A stretch of DNA of 64,000 bases from Hyphodiscus hymeniophilus (taxonomy: Eukaryota > Ascomycota > Leotiomycetes > Helotiales > Hyphodiscaceae). The stretch is taken from contig VNKQ01000018.1 in NCBI GenBank assembly GCA_016508695.1, positions 806,001 to 870,000 of the forward strand, in the 5' to 3' direction. This document shows, in pieces, positions 21,989 through 35,193 of the stretch (the first letter of the stretch is position 1; the number at the start of each line of letters is the position of its first letter). A model generated the notes under the pieces. That model was given only the letters and a program-made list of their open reading frames with translations. It did not search any database and was not told the DNA's origin. A program made the translations under genes and the position numbers.

Positions 21989-24900
21989 TTAAATATCTCT
22001 TAAGTCTTAAAGCTTATATAACTTCTTTAGCTTCTTAGTAAACTTATATACCTTTTACTTATTTTTTTTATAATATAAGATTAGTATATTATTTATATAA
22101 AAGATTATAAAGATCTCTTAAGTAAAGTTATAAAAGAGGTATAATTCTTTTTTACTTTAAATTAACCCGAGAGACTTAATTATTAAAGAGAAGTCTTAAT
22201 ATTAAAGAGTTAGAGAATCTTATAAGCTATATAAAGCTTAGTCGATTTTTATATAAAACCTTACTTTTTTAAAGCCTAAAAAGAGCTAGTATATTACTTA
22301 TACTCCTTTATCGTTTTATAAAGTATTAATAAAAGTATTAATAATATTATATTACTTGATTTTAAAATTAAAGTAAGTTATAATAGTTATAACTACTCGA
22401 AATAAATAAGTAATAAGTATAATAATATATATAAAGATAATTAAATTTTCTTTTTAAAGATTATTATAAATAATAATTTAAGACTTATAACAAATTATAA
22501 AACTATTTAAGTTTATCTTATAAGTAAAGACTTATTTTAAAAGAATAGCCTTTAAATTAACTAAGCTTACTTTAATTTGTTTTTAATAGTTTCTTAACTT
22601 TAGATTTCTAATTTCTAATCTTATATTTTAAATAAAGTAATTATTATATTTATATATCTCGAGATCGCTTTATAATCTTAATACTTTTAGAAGATCTTTT
22701 TAATAAACTCTTTTTAAAGCTAAAAGTATTTTTTCTCTTAAAGTATTATTTATTAAAACAAAAGTAAAGATTATTATATATATTATTTAAACTTGTTTTT
22801 TATAACTTAAGTCCTTTTAAAATATTAATAAAAACTTATTATATTATTCTTAACTTAATTTTAAATTCGAGGTATATATCGAAGTAATATATAATATACT
22901 TAGTTTATTCTTATTTAAATTTTCTTTAAAAATAATTTATAGCTTAGACTATTAATTTTTTTATATTTATTGTTTTAATTTACTCGATTAATATATCTTA
23001 TAATTTAAGACTCTTATTATTAGAGTATTATCTAAAAGGCTATTCTTTATTATTAAAAGACTATTACTTATAGCTATTTTATAATTACTAAAGTTAAATT
23101 CGCCTTATATTAGGCTAAGTAATTCTCTAGATTAGTATATAACTATTTAAGGGATTAATCGTTTATTTATACTTAGGTACTCGTTTAATAACTAAGTTAA
23201 TCCTTAAGTAATTATACTTTTATTTAACTTATTATTAATATAATTACTAATTATAAGTATTCTTTTAAATAAATAATTGTTATTACTTTTTTTAGTTCTT
23301 ATTTATAAGTTTATTAGCTTAAGTATTTATTTAAAAGTTAAAAGTCTAATTTCTTTATTTATTCTTAAGTTCTAATTCTTATCGTTTTTACTTAAAAGCT
23401 TATTCTTTAGAATCTCGCGTATAAAATCTTTTAATATAATTATAACTTCTCTTTTAAAAGAGAGTATCTCGTTTATAAAAAGATATTTAATAATTCTATT
23501 AATAGTGTCTTAAATTTTATATTCTTTAATTAAAGAAATAATAACTTTAGCGCTTATTAAAGACTATTACTCTTATATCTCTTAATTAAAAATATAGAAT
23601 TTAGTTTTATTAAAGGTTATATCCCTTATAATAATTACTTTTTTAAGTTAAAGTACTTAAATCTTATATATATTAAATATAATATATTTAACTAAGTATT
23701 TAATATATACTTAAGAAAGTACTTTAAATACTCTTTTATTTTCGCTTTTTTATTGTTTTTTCTTTAGAGTATATACTTAAGTACTATAAGTATAAATCTT
23801 ATTCTAGTTAGGTCTAAGATTAGTTATTACTTATTATATAAGCGCTTAATTATATTACTTAAAGTAATTCTAAAACTATAAGTATAAGACTTCGTTTAGT
23901 AAGCGTTACTTATAAGCTTTAAAAGGAAGAATAGTATATAAGTAAATTACTACTTTATATATCTCTAGCTAAAGGTTTTCCGGGAGATTAGTAATAAGTT
24001 TTATTCTAATCGATTTCTTAATTATATTTCTCTTAGCTTTCTCGATTATACTAGTAGGCTTATAAGTATAAGCTAGTACTAATTTTATATCGATTCCTTT
24101 TATATTGGCCTATTGCTTAAAATCTATTATACTAAAAGAAGAGATTACTAAAGTGTCTTAATTACTCTTAATCTTATAAATCGATAGTCTAAATTAGCGT
24201 TTTACTTATATATTAAAATAAGAGATCGAGTTTATAATTATAATCTTACGTTTCTTTATAAGTATAAATTCCTAGTACTTTCTATTAAACTCGTCCTTAA
24301 TTAATAGAATCTAGCTAATACTATTATATACTTTAAGGAAATTAAAGAGATCCTAAATAATTCTTTAAAATAGTCTTAGCGATTTAAAGTATAATACTTA
24401 GTAAGAGATTTGCTTCTTAGCTAACGTAAGAGTATAAGCTTTACAATATATAATTAGTATTCCCTTAATAATTATATTTTTAGTTGCTTTTATAAGTAAC
24501 TCGAGGACTTTTAGTTTAGAGTATTTTACTTATTAATACTAAAGCTTAATTAAATCGCTCTAGGGTTTTAAGTAATCTCTTAATTGTTTAAACGACTTCT
24601 TTAGTTATTATTTAATCGTTAAGTATATTATTACTAGTCTTATATATATTAGAATTATAAGGAGAGAACCTAGGCAAGAGGTAAGTAGCTTATATTTAAG
24701 GAAAACTAAGTTAAATTTACGTTTTATATTAAGTATAATAATATTAGAATTAATACTCTTATATCTTAATAAATAATTAAGTCTATAGAACTAAACCCTT
24801 ACCTTAAGTATCTAAGCTTTTAAAATAATATTTACGTAAAAACTATTAATTATAACTATATTCGAAAGAGTAAGATTAGATATATAAGGTCTTTTTAGCT

Positions 24901-27714
24901 TATTAAAGAGATTTTTAATTACTCGAGTACTTCTTTTAATAATTAGAAGAGTATTTAAACTAACTTTGATTATATTATTACTAATCGAAAGAACGAAGGA
25001 ATTAGGCTTAAGTAAGTCCTTTATATTAACTAAGTATATTAATTTATAATTATCGAAGAGTATATTATTAAAAAGTAAGTGTTTCTTTAGAGAATTAAAG
25101 GTCGAATAAATCCTATAACCCGCTTTTTTAAGTAAGTCTAGATTAATAATTATATAATTAACTTTATTTAAGTACTTACTTTATTATTTCTTCGAGTTTA
25201 ATATTTTATTAAGGTATTACTTTTACTTTTTCTTTTCGATTAGTTATTTTTAATAGCTACTTTTTACTCGATCTTTAATTTTATTTTTTTCGGGGTTACT
25301 AAGCTTAGTTTTAAACTTATAATTAGTTATTCTAATAATTATTACTTCTAAGCGTTTATAAGACTTTAGTTTCTAAGAATACTTTTTACTTCTCGGGAGG
25401 TATAAATAATTATATTTAAAGGGACTTAGCGATTAATCTTATTTTAAAGAATTTCTAAGAGTAATTATTACTAAACGAGATTTTACTAATTTTATATCTA
25501 GTAATTACTTATATAAGTAAGCTAAAAAGAGTCGTCTTAAGATATTAATATTAATAATTACTTCTCTTATTTCTTAAGTTATAATTACTTTATTTATTTA
25601 ATCGCAAGTAAACTTTAAGAGTATTCTTTTAATTGCTTTTAAGAAATTAATAACTAAGAGGTAACTTAGCTCGATATTTAAAAGTTTATATATACGAGTA
25701 ATAGTTAATATATTCTCTTACTTTAAAAACTATTTAAAGCGATTAGTCAAGCTTTTTTAACCTTCTTTTAAGACTTTTTAATAAGTTTATTAAGCTATAG
25801 CTATAAAGGTTCCTTTTATTAAAGCTATGCGATTTTTAAGTTTAATTAAAAGTAATTATAAGCTTATATTATTACTAAGTATTAATCTAGTCTTAATTAC
25901 TTGTAATATTTCTTTATTAACAAATAAATTCACTTAGTTAGAGATTACTAGAAGATCCCGTAATTGTTTATCTTATTCTTTACGCTCTTATATAACTAAC
26001 TTAGAGTAAGCTTAGTATTAACCCCGAATATTATTATATATTATAATAATAATAATTAGTTTAAAAGGAATAACTAGTTCTAGTTTAAGATTTACTTCTT
26101 TTAAAGTAAAGAGCGTTTTTTTAAAGGTTATTAGAGTCTTATTACGCGTTCGATTTACAATTTTAATATAATCTTATTCTACTTTTATTACTTTTATAAG
26201 ATCGAACTTAATTTGCTTAAGCTATTAGATTATATTTAGCTCCTTAATTATTTACTTTAATTCTATTACCTTTAGAGGGAGCGTAAAGTATATTAGAGTA
26301 TTTAGAACTATTAGATTTATATATTCTAAAATACTAAGTAATTTTATATTATAATAAAAAGAAGAGTACTATTCTAGCTACTCTAATTAAGTCTTTAATT
26401 AAATATTAACTAAAATCGCTATATTATATAAATAGGCTGGCCGGACCGGACTACAGTCTTTAGACTAGACCGGACTAAACCGTATAATAGTCCCCAAAAA
26501 TTATTTGGGACTAAACTATATATACTAACGGTCCCTAAATTTATTTAGGACTAAACTATATATAGTTCGGTCTTAAGAAATCGAGACTAAACTATATAAT
26601 AGTCCCTAAAATTATTTGGGACTAAATTATAAATAGTTTAGTCTCGGGAGATTAAGACTAAACTATTACGTAGTCCTTAAAATTATATAAGACCGGACTA
26701 TATATAGTTTAGTCCTAATCTCCTAAGACTAAACCGTTCGATTTGGGACTATAGGACTATAAGACTAAAGATAGTTATAAGACCTAAAAGATAGTTAAGA
26801 TTAATAAGGTAATTAGGGTTAATAAATAAAAAGTAAGTATATAATTATTTTTTATTTTTTAAGATTTAATTTATTAATAAAAATCTCTATTTTGTATTTC
26901 TATAGCGTAAAGCGTTATTATTTGCTATTACTATACTTAGTAGATAATTTACATTATTAATATAATCTTATAATAAGAGTAATTAATTATTTTTTAAATA
27001 TAGCCTTAATTCTATTTTTTTATATATATAAGTATTTAGCTACTACTAAAGTGACCCTTAACTATAGACGAGGTATAAAACTATTAAACTAACTATATAT
27101 CCTTATTTTAAATAATAACCCGGTGTATATAAATGGCATATAGATTAGCGGCTATTAAACGTAAGTATAGTTATTAATATAAATAAAAATAACTTTACCT
27201 TTAAAAAAAGAAATAAGATATGCCTTTATAGCCTCTTAAAGAGTAAGAATAATAGAAGACTAAAAGCGAATATCTTGACTCTTAGTAATATCGTTAGTAA
27301 TATCTCTAATTATACGCTAGAAAAGTACTTTTAAAAGCAAAAGGCTAATTACTTTCTAATAGTAGCGGATCTTATTTAAAGCTCGTCCTATAATTATTAG
27401 TATTATTACTATAAGAGAAGGAGTAAAAACTTACTTTTTACCTTAGTAAGCCAAGGATATTTAGTAATCTCTCTTAGTTTCTTACTATTATACTCTTATC
27501 TAGGGTTCCTTACCTTAAAAGCTGCCTTCTTAGCTTTATATTTCTTTATACGACTCTTGCCTATAATATAAGAAGAATAATAATATAATACTATTAAACT
27601 TATATTACTTATATTAAGGTTCTAATTTTTTTTTACCTTTTACTTAGTACGTGCTATAATAGCGATTTACTATTAAGATGCGTTATTATAGAGTATTACT
27701 CTTAAGAGTCTTAT

Positions 27715-28300
27715 TTCAAAAGTAAAGATATACCTTGAAAATTTAAATTTTTAAAGTTTAAAACTATTTTAAAGATTATCCTCGATTATAAGAACGTTAA
27801 TATTATTATTATAGTATATTACTCTTAGATACCTAGGGTCTTAGAGTTATAAGAGCCTTTTTTAACGCAATAGTAAAAGTGAGATTTTAAAAGTAAAAAT
27901 ATACTTTGAAAATTTGAATTTTTAAAGTTTGAGACTATTTTAGAGATTGTCCTTAACTATAAGAACGTTAATATCGTTACTATAGTATATTACTCCTAGA
28001 TACTTAGGGTCCTAGAGTTATAAAAGCCTTTTTTGACGCGATAGTAAAAGTGAGATTTTAAAAGTAAAGATATACTTTAAAAATTTAAATTTTTAAAGTT
28101 TAAGACCGTTTTAGAGACTATCCTCGATTATAAGAACGTTAATATTATTATTATAGTATATTACTCTTAGATACTTAGGGTCTTAAAGTTATAAGAGCCT
28201 TTTTTAACGCGATAGTAAAAGTAAGATTTTAAAAGTAAAGATATACTTTAAAAATTTAAATTATTAAAGTTAAAGACTATTCTCGACTATAAGAATACTA
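27715..28300. repeat. 171-bp tandem repeats in element D
   Basis: The word AGTAAAGATATAC recurs at 27721, 27892, 28063 and 28234, exactly 171 bp apart. The intervening sequence is alignable (GAACGTTAATAT.., AGAGCCTTTTTTAACGC). About three and a half units, diverged by RIP-type changes. Confidence 0.9.
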
Positions 28301-29239
28301 ATATAGTTACTATAGAGCGTTACTAGGTACTTTAAGTATATAATTTAAAGTTTAGGGCTTACTTGGAAATTTGATGTTTTAATATAAAGGTTAAAAGCTA
28401 AAAACCGCGAATTGTAAGGTTTTATCTAGAAATTAGGTTATAGGACATTTTAATTTAATATTATAACTCTTAGTATTATAGTAAATTATAATACCTTCGA
28501 ATAAAGAAATTTATTTATAGTGATTTACTATTTAAAGAAGTGCCTTACCTTTTTACTTCTTTCTCTCTTTATACTTTTTTCGACTTTTCGCAACTTAATT
28601 AATATATTTAATTTCGTATAGTATATAATATATTTTACTAATAGGAATATAGTAATAGTATATAATAATATAATACGTATTTATTTCTTATAAGACAACT
28701 AATATTATAAATTATCTTTTTACTTTTAATAAACGCCGTTTTAACGCGCTAAAGACCTCTTATATTCTATAAGAGAAAGTATAAAATACAAATCGTTAGG
28801 TTAGTTTTAAATACTTATTCGAATAATCTAATATTAATAAAGTAATTATAGGCTTGCGATTATATACAAAGGATCTAAACTAAGAAGCTAGACTAGAATA
28901 ACCTATTTGATATAAAAAAAGAATCGGAGCTTTAAATTATATAAAATTAACTTATAGCTTTTTATACTCTCGCTAGTATTAATATAGATACCAAAGTTAC
29001 TATAGTAATTAATAAAGAGAATTCTATAATATAGTAAATCGATCGGGAAGAGAAAGAAGAGAAGATAAAGCTCTTAGAGCATTATTTAAAAGTAAGTCAA
29101 AGTCTTTTTATATTCTTCTCCTACTATAGTTTATATACTAATTAATATATTAGTAATTAAATTTATATAGTAAAAAAAAGCAATTAGATTTTTTAACTAA
29201 GAATACTATTATAGAGACTTTTACTAAAAACTTAAAGCC

Positions 29240-29580
29240 TCTTATCAAACGCTAAAAACGCTATATTATTATAGCAAGTTAATACCTCGAGCCTAATATA
29301 TTAAAAGAAGAGTTATAAACGTTTATAAAGAATACTAGTAATCCTATTAATATTACTTAATTTATTAAAAAATAGAATAGGGAAGATATTAATCCTAACG
29401 AGCTAATTAAAGGAAGTAAAGAAGAGAGTAATAATAGTAATAATAATAACTTTAAAGTAATAATTAGTAAAAATAAAGAGAATAAAGAGAATAAGGATAA
29501 GGATAAGAAGATAAAAGACTTCGTTATTAAAAATAAATAAAAATCTTAAAACGTATTTATAAGCAAGTAAAATATATTTA
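29240..29580 (+). pseudogene. Charged low-complexity frame in the left half of D
   Basis: A plus-strand frame reads through Asn/Ser and Lys/Glu/Asp-rich sequence (KENKENKDKDKK near 29475-29515), with stops mainly at Gln-compatible codons upstream. It is separate from the transposase. No domain is recognised. It may be a second ORF of D or a remnant of cargo. Confidence 0.3.
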
Positions 29581-29860
29581 CTTCTAAGCTTTTCCTAGCT
29601 TACTTATTTTATATTTAAGCGAAATTAGGCTTATATCTTATTACTATTTACTATTACTCTTTAAAACGTATTTACTTCTAAGCTTTTCCTAGCTTACTTA
29701 TCTTATATTTAAGCGAAATTAGACTTATATCCCGTTACTATTTACTATTACTCTTTAGAATGTATTTACTTCTAAGCTTTTCCTAGCTTACTTATCTTAT
29801 ATTTAAGCGAAATTAGGCTTATATCCCGTTATTATTTACTATTACTATTTACCTTATATT
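29575..29860. repeat. 94-bp tandem repeats in element D
   Basis: CTTCTAAGCTTTTCCTAGC recurs at 29581, 29675 and 29769, 94 bp apart. About three units, followed to 30030 by shorter repeats built on GGTATAACTTTTACCTTA. Confidence 0.9.
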
Positions 29861-30599
29861 TTATTTACTATACTTAAGTATAACTTTTACCTTATTTCTT
29901 ATTCCGCTACCTAGGGTATAACTTTTACCTTATCTCTTATTTTGTTACTTAAGGTATAACTTTTACTTTAGCTCTTATTTACTATACTTAAGTATAACTT
30001 TTACCTTATTTCTTATCCCGCTACTTAAAGTAATACGTTAGCCGCTAATTGTAATAATAATACTTTACTTAATACTCTCGTATTCTAGCCGAGTAAGGTA
30101 TTACTTATTTACTTAAGTATAAAGTAATCATTAATTAAAGAGAGTATAACTTTTACTTTATTTCTTATTCTACTATTAAGGGTAATGCGTTAGCTACTAT
30201 CGGCTATACTTACTTAAGTATTTGGGTTTTTAAAATACTAGGCTAATTACCTTTTTATAACTAAATAAGCATATAGCTATTATTATCTATTATTACTCTA
30301 TAAGTCGAAAAGGGGGGTATATTTATTATTATATCCTCTTATATTAGTACTTTTCTCTTTTAAGTTCTACTTGTAACTTTTAAAGTTAGTTTCCTATTTT
30401 AATTATTTATTTTCTATCTTTAAGCTTATTATAATACTTTGTCTACTTTTTATAAGCTATACGTTCTAATTATAGCCCTTCTCTTATAAAAGTTAGTATA
30501 AGTCAAATAGAGGCCGAGTCTTCTTAATATATTATAAATACCCAAGTAAAATCTACTCCCTTTATAATTAAGTAAAATAATTATAATAATAGTAATACC

Positions 30600-32950
30600 A
30601 ATCCCTTTAAGTCGGGGCTTCTACTATTTAAACTTAGTCTCGATAAGTAATATACTATTTAGTATTTAGAGAAAGCAAAGAAGTAAGAGAGCTAATAGTT
30701 AAATAAGACTTTTAGATATGTAAATTGTAAACGGTTTAAGTAAGTTACTTAGACGTATATATAAGGGTCGAAAATATAGGGAAAATTTCATTAAGCTATA
30801 AAGCTAAAAACTATACTCCTAAAAGTATTATATAAAGGTTACTAAAAGGTATATACGCACCCTAGGCTATAAAAAGGCAATAGTAGTATATCTATACTCT
30901 CCCGGCATTAAGACAAGTATAACGAAACTAAAGACTAAAAGAAGATTATAGAAGGAGAAATACTTATAGTAATAAGTATATATACTATTCTTAAAAAATA
31001 TCTAATAATACCTCTAGGATTCCGTTATAGCCTTTATAAATGATTATTAGAAAAAGCAACTATATATTAATATTATAGTAGCAAATTTACTCTTTTAGTT
31101 TATCGAAAACCCTAAAATTCAGAAACTATTTACTATACTCCGGCTAAGAGTTTCTCTTCCCGGTCGTATTACTATTCGAACTAATTTAGATAATAAGTAT
31201 CTTTATACTATAGTATATATATTTAAGGATCTCTTACCTAAAAGTAGAGTATCGATTGCTTTAGATAAATAATAGAATCCTTTTATTAGATCGTTTATTA
31301 CTATTATAATATATTATATTATAATAGACTAGTAGTAGAGGGAGGTTCTTATTAGGTTTAAGTATATCTAGGGAGAGTATATTAAGAAAGTAATAGTAAA
31401 AATAGTTTTTAACGTCTTATAACGATTCTAGCTAACAAATAGGTTATATTATATTATAACTAATAGTATTATAACTAATAGTAAGATAAGAAGGGATCTT
31501 ATAGTAATACTCGAGAAAGCTACTACTAGGGTATCGTCTATATAGAACTATAAAGCGATAAAGATTCTTTGCCTTGCGTATATTATATAGTTAGTTATAA
31601 AGACGATACTAAAGATACTCGAGGTAAACCTAAGCGAAGAAAAACTTAACGATAAGGATAATATAAATTAGCTTGAATTAAGTAATATTAATTCGGTTAT
31701 AGCTATAATCTAAAAGGTTAGAACACTTACTTATAGTAACGTCTTATAGTAACGCTAATAAGAATATTTTTAAAAGATACGCAACTTAGGAAACTTAGTA
31801 AGCCAATCGAGCCGGAGAATAAAGCTATTACTAATAAAGCAATTAAAAGTAGAGAGAAAACGACTCTTACGCTTAAAGAAAGATATTAATATTAAGTAAA
31901 ACTCTACTTATAATATAATATTACGAGTAATACGTTTACAGGTATTATTAAAATCCTAGCTTAAGGTAAAAATAGTTAATAACCCTATACTTAAGTGTCT
32001 TACTCTTATAAATATAAATTAGAAGAAGCTAAAGTACTTTATAGTCTTACTTTAACCTTTTGTCTCCTTTATTATACTTGTTAGTTCTAATATAGATATA
32101 ACTATTAATTATATGTAAAATATTTATAATAGCTTATTTAATTATCTCGAGGATTTGCAAGATAAGCTATTAAAAAAAGATTAAGTCCTTAACCTATAGA
32201 TTTACGTGTTTGTTACTACTATTAGCGCTAGGCTTAAGTCTCTAAAGTTATATTATTCTTATATTAATAGACTAGTAAAGTAATAATACGCTTTTACGGG
32301 GATATTAGACCCTACTTAAAAGCTTAATATCTTTAAATCTACTAATTGGATACTATAGCTTAAGAGGAAGTATAAGCGCCTATTCGCTTAGTACTAGGAG
32401 GAAAAGTATAAGCCTATATTAATAAAAGCTCTTTTAATCGAGAATAATCTAATTATTACTTTAAGAACCTAAAGCTTAAATATAGTATTCTAACTTAATA
32501 GAGATACGCCGGGTATATATATAGCGACCGCGAGGCCAAATACTAAGGCTAACTACTTCCTTACTAGTCTAATTATATAAGATAATACTAATATATCGGT
32601 TCTTATAATTTAGAAGAAATTAGAGCCGGCTTTCCCCTTTATCGTATTTATAACCCGAGATATACTAGTAGTTCTAAGTATATTACCTTTTAATATAGTA
32701 ACGACAAATAATAACGTATTATTTCTTTTAACTAATTTTCTTAGTCGCTAGTATTAGAGTTAAGAGAATTTTTAATCTGGCTCGTAATCTTTATAACTAT
32801 TATAGGGCGTAAATATATTTAATTACAATTATAAAGTTAATAATTATAAAGTATTTTAATTAGTATAAATAAACTCTTACTAATAATTAGTAAAACATAA
32901 ACTATAAGTATAATACTCTCTATACAAGTAATAATATAAACTAAACTAAA
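30600..32950 (+). pseudogene. RIP-killed hAT transposase of element D
   Basis: The frame from 31252 reads SIALDK then stops where W and Q are expected. It continues through the REVLIRFKYI, RLYYIITNS and ILCLAYII blocks (31252-31600). These match the hAT catalytic core: the L-D-x-W block, the E-x-L-L-G-F block, the I-T-T-D-N-A-S-N-N block and the C-L-A-H block. The Asp of the TTDN block is Asn here, a G-to-A change. YAFTGILDPT at 32287 matches the conserved block before the C-terminal dimerisation region, and FITRDILVV near 32640 fits that region. The N-terminus, probably a zinc finger, is not resolved. Confidence 0.8.
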
Positions 32951-33774
32951 AAGGAGATTACAAATATAGCTATAGTTTTAGATAATAAGGAAGAGGAGGT
33001 AAAACGTTTACTATAATAAAAGAGAAAAAGGCGTCGGAGTATTAATATTAATAAATTAAGGGGTTCTTTCTAAGTAAGAGCTAAGTATTAAGAGTAATAG
33101 GCTTTACTTGTAATTTTAGAATTATAATTTACTTTTACTTTAGAGAATTACGTTATATATATTTATTACTATTACTATAGTATATTACTCTTAAAATAAG
33201 TATAGTCTTGCGGTCGTATAGTCCTAGACTAAACTATTCTTAGTAAAGACTATAGGACTATAATCTAAAATTAGTCCCTAAAAATTTAGATTTTAAGACC
33301 GAACTATTTATAAACTAGATTATAAGACCGCGGTCCTAAGTACGGTCCCTAAAAATTTAGATTTTGAGACCAAACTATTTATAGACCGGACTATAGAACT
33401 ATAGTCCTAAGTATAGTCCCCAAAAATTTAGATTTTAAGACCGAACTATTATATAGTCCCCAAAAACCCTACGGTCTAGGACTGAACCGGACTATTGGCC
33501 AGCCTATATATAAAGTAGATATATTATAAAATAGTTAATACTTTACTTAAAGGCTTCTAAGTAATCGTATATAAAATAAATCAAATAATTAGTTATTATT
33601 TTAATTAGAGAAAACCTTAATATAAGGGTTATTCTTCTCAAAGAGTTAGTAAGAGTTAACTCGTTTATTCTAGTAGGCAAAGCTATATATTCAAATCTAC
33701 TCGTGTAATAACGTATTATAATATACTTTTTAGAATAAATAATTCCTAAGTATTACGCGAACTAGGCTTATAAC

Positions 33775-34040
33775 TATTACGTAAATAATTAGTCTAATCT
33801 TTAAGAAAAAAGGTTTTATAAGAAAAGACTACTTAAATAAGCGTATATTAAGTATTATCTAGTCTAAAAAAAAAAGAAAAAGAAATAAGTCTTTTTTTAA
33901 GTATTAAATTACTCTTATAGAGCTTAGCGAAATAAGTACTTAAATAAAGCTTAGGTAATTATATAACGTAACTAAATATTTAATAAGTGTAATTAGATAT
34001 TCTATAACTATAAGATTAGTTGAGCCTTAATTTTATAACA
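33775..34040 (-). repeat. R2 5' LTR
   Basis: 266 bp, ending TTTTATAACA on the plus strand (TGTTAT on the coding strand). Next to the primer site at 33764-33774. Confidence 0.92.
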
Positions 34041-34274
34041 GAAGTATATTATAAAAAAAGGTAATCGAAGAAGAAAGAGTTAAAGGTTATACGCAAGATA
34101 GAGAATATAAGTTAGATCTGGATTATAATTTTAATAAGTTAGTATAATAGTATATATTTTGTGCTTTTGCACATATACTAATTAGTATAGTAAGAGAAGC
34201 TTTCTAGATATATACTTGTGGGTAGGTTTAAATAAGTTAGTTTAGCCAGGAGGCAAGTTATTTTAGCCCGCCCC
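34041..34274 (-). mobile_element. MITE-A fragment A8, inverted
   Basis: Carries the reverse-orientation start-proximal part (GCACATATACTAATTAGTAT..) and a terminus TTTAGCCAGGAGGCAAGTTATTTTAGCCCG. Truncated on the left against the R2 LTR. Confidence 0.7.
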
Positions 34275-35193
34275 CTTTTAAAGTAGTTTTCTATATAACT
34301 CTAATAGGTTATCCTTTATTATTAGTATTAGTAAAGTAATTATTTAAGAACCCCTTAATCTAGTTAAGTACTTTTTCTTTTGATATAGTTATTATTCAAA
34401 GGACTCGTTTTATTAGAGAGTAAAACCATTTTCTATTAAACTTTATATATAGTCGAAGCTATAAGATAAAGCCCTAGAGCTAGTTTTGTTCTCTTATAAA
34501 TAAGTTAATTATCTTATACTTAATATTTTTATTAATTTCCCTTATTATTATAAGTCTTTCTCTTATTATAAGTATCTTTACTATTATAAGTCTCTTGGGT
34601 TCCTTAGCTTAGTAGCCTTTAGAACTTCTTACTTTTAAAGATATTATTACTTAATTAATATATACTCTAATACTTATTAGTATTAGTACTTAAAGTATAA
34701 TAAACCTTAATTCTTAGTAATAAATTATAAGTAAGTTAGTTAAGTTAAGTAAGTAGGGAAGTTAATTAGTAATTAAGCGATATATAACTTTTACGAGTTA
34801 CTAAGTATATATAAAGATACTTTATTTAAGTTACGTATAAAGCTTTTATTTATTAAGGAAATATTACTTGTTTATATAAAACCTTTATAACCCGGGATTA
34901 ATATAATTAATTAGATTAGTATTTTAATTCTTTTAAGACGACTAATCTAATTACGTGACTATAAAATAACTCTTACTCCTGTAATCTCTACTTATAGTTC
35001 TCTTATAGCCTAGCTACTAAGCCTTAGGCTATAAGTTATTATATAGTTGTAATAGTATAATTAGACCTTTATAATTACTAAATAAAATAGCTAAAAAAAA
35101 GCCTTAATATTAAGTATATAAAGTATATAATAAATAAAGTATTATCTCTAGTTTTTATTTATTTATTTAGAATTCTTAATAATATTTACCTAG
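34275..35193. other. AT-rich, unclassified
   Basis: About 920 bp of RIP-like sequence between MITE-A and R3. No matching ends, LTR or recognisable frame. It does not obviously match R. Confidence 0.5.

Larger units (their letters stand above)
26433..33506 (+). mobile_element. Element D: hAT-superfamily DNA transposon, 7074 bp
   Basis: Termini TAGGCTGGCC and GGCCAGCCTA are flanked by a perfect 8-bp duplication TATATAAA (26425-26432, 33507-33514). R1 has the uninterrupted target (about 15455-15475). Both subterminal zones (about 26433-26770 and 33215-33500) are dense with ACCGGACTA / GGTCCTAAA words in both orientations, typical subterminal transposase sites of hAT elements. A degraded hAT transposase lies in the right half. 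The left 4 kb holds tandem repeats and a charged low-complexity frame. It is unusually long for a fungal hAT element. Confidence 0.93.
20400..33763 (-). pseudogene. R2 Copia gag-pol remnant, split by two insertions
   Basis: Positions transfer from R1 and R3. RT/RNase H lie around 20400-22600 (MITE-A inserted at 21273-21988 in the RNase H part). The upstream pol/gag region extends to the primer site at 33774. D is inserted about 260 bp inside the 5' LTR. No uninterrupted frame remains. Confidence 0.65.
17903..34040 (-). mobile_element. R2: Copia LTR retrotransposon carrying MITE-A and hAT element D
   Basis: LTRs at 17903-18168 and 33775-34040, both 266 bp. Subtracting the MITE-A at 21273-21988 (with its duplication) and D at 26433-33506 (with its duplication) leaves about 8.33 kb, the same as R1. 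Polypurine tract at 18169-18179, primer site at 33764-33774, YVDD region at about 22090-22104 on the minus strand. The flanks do not match: TTATA on the left, GAAGT on the right. Either the flanks were rearranged after insertion or the copy arose by recombination between two elements. Confidence 0.9.
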
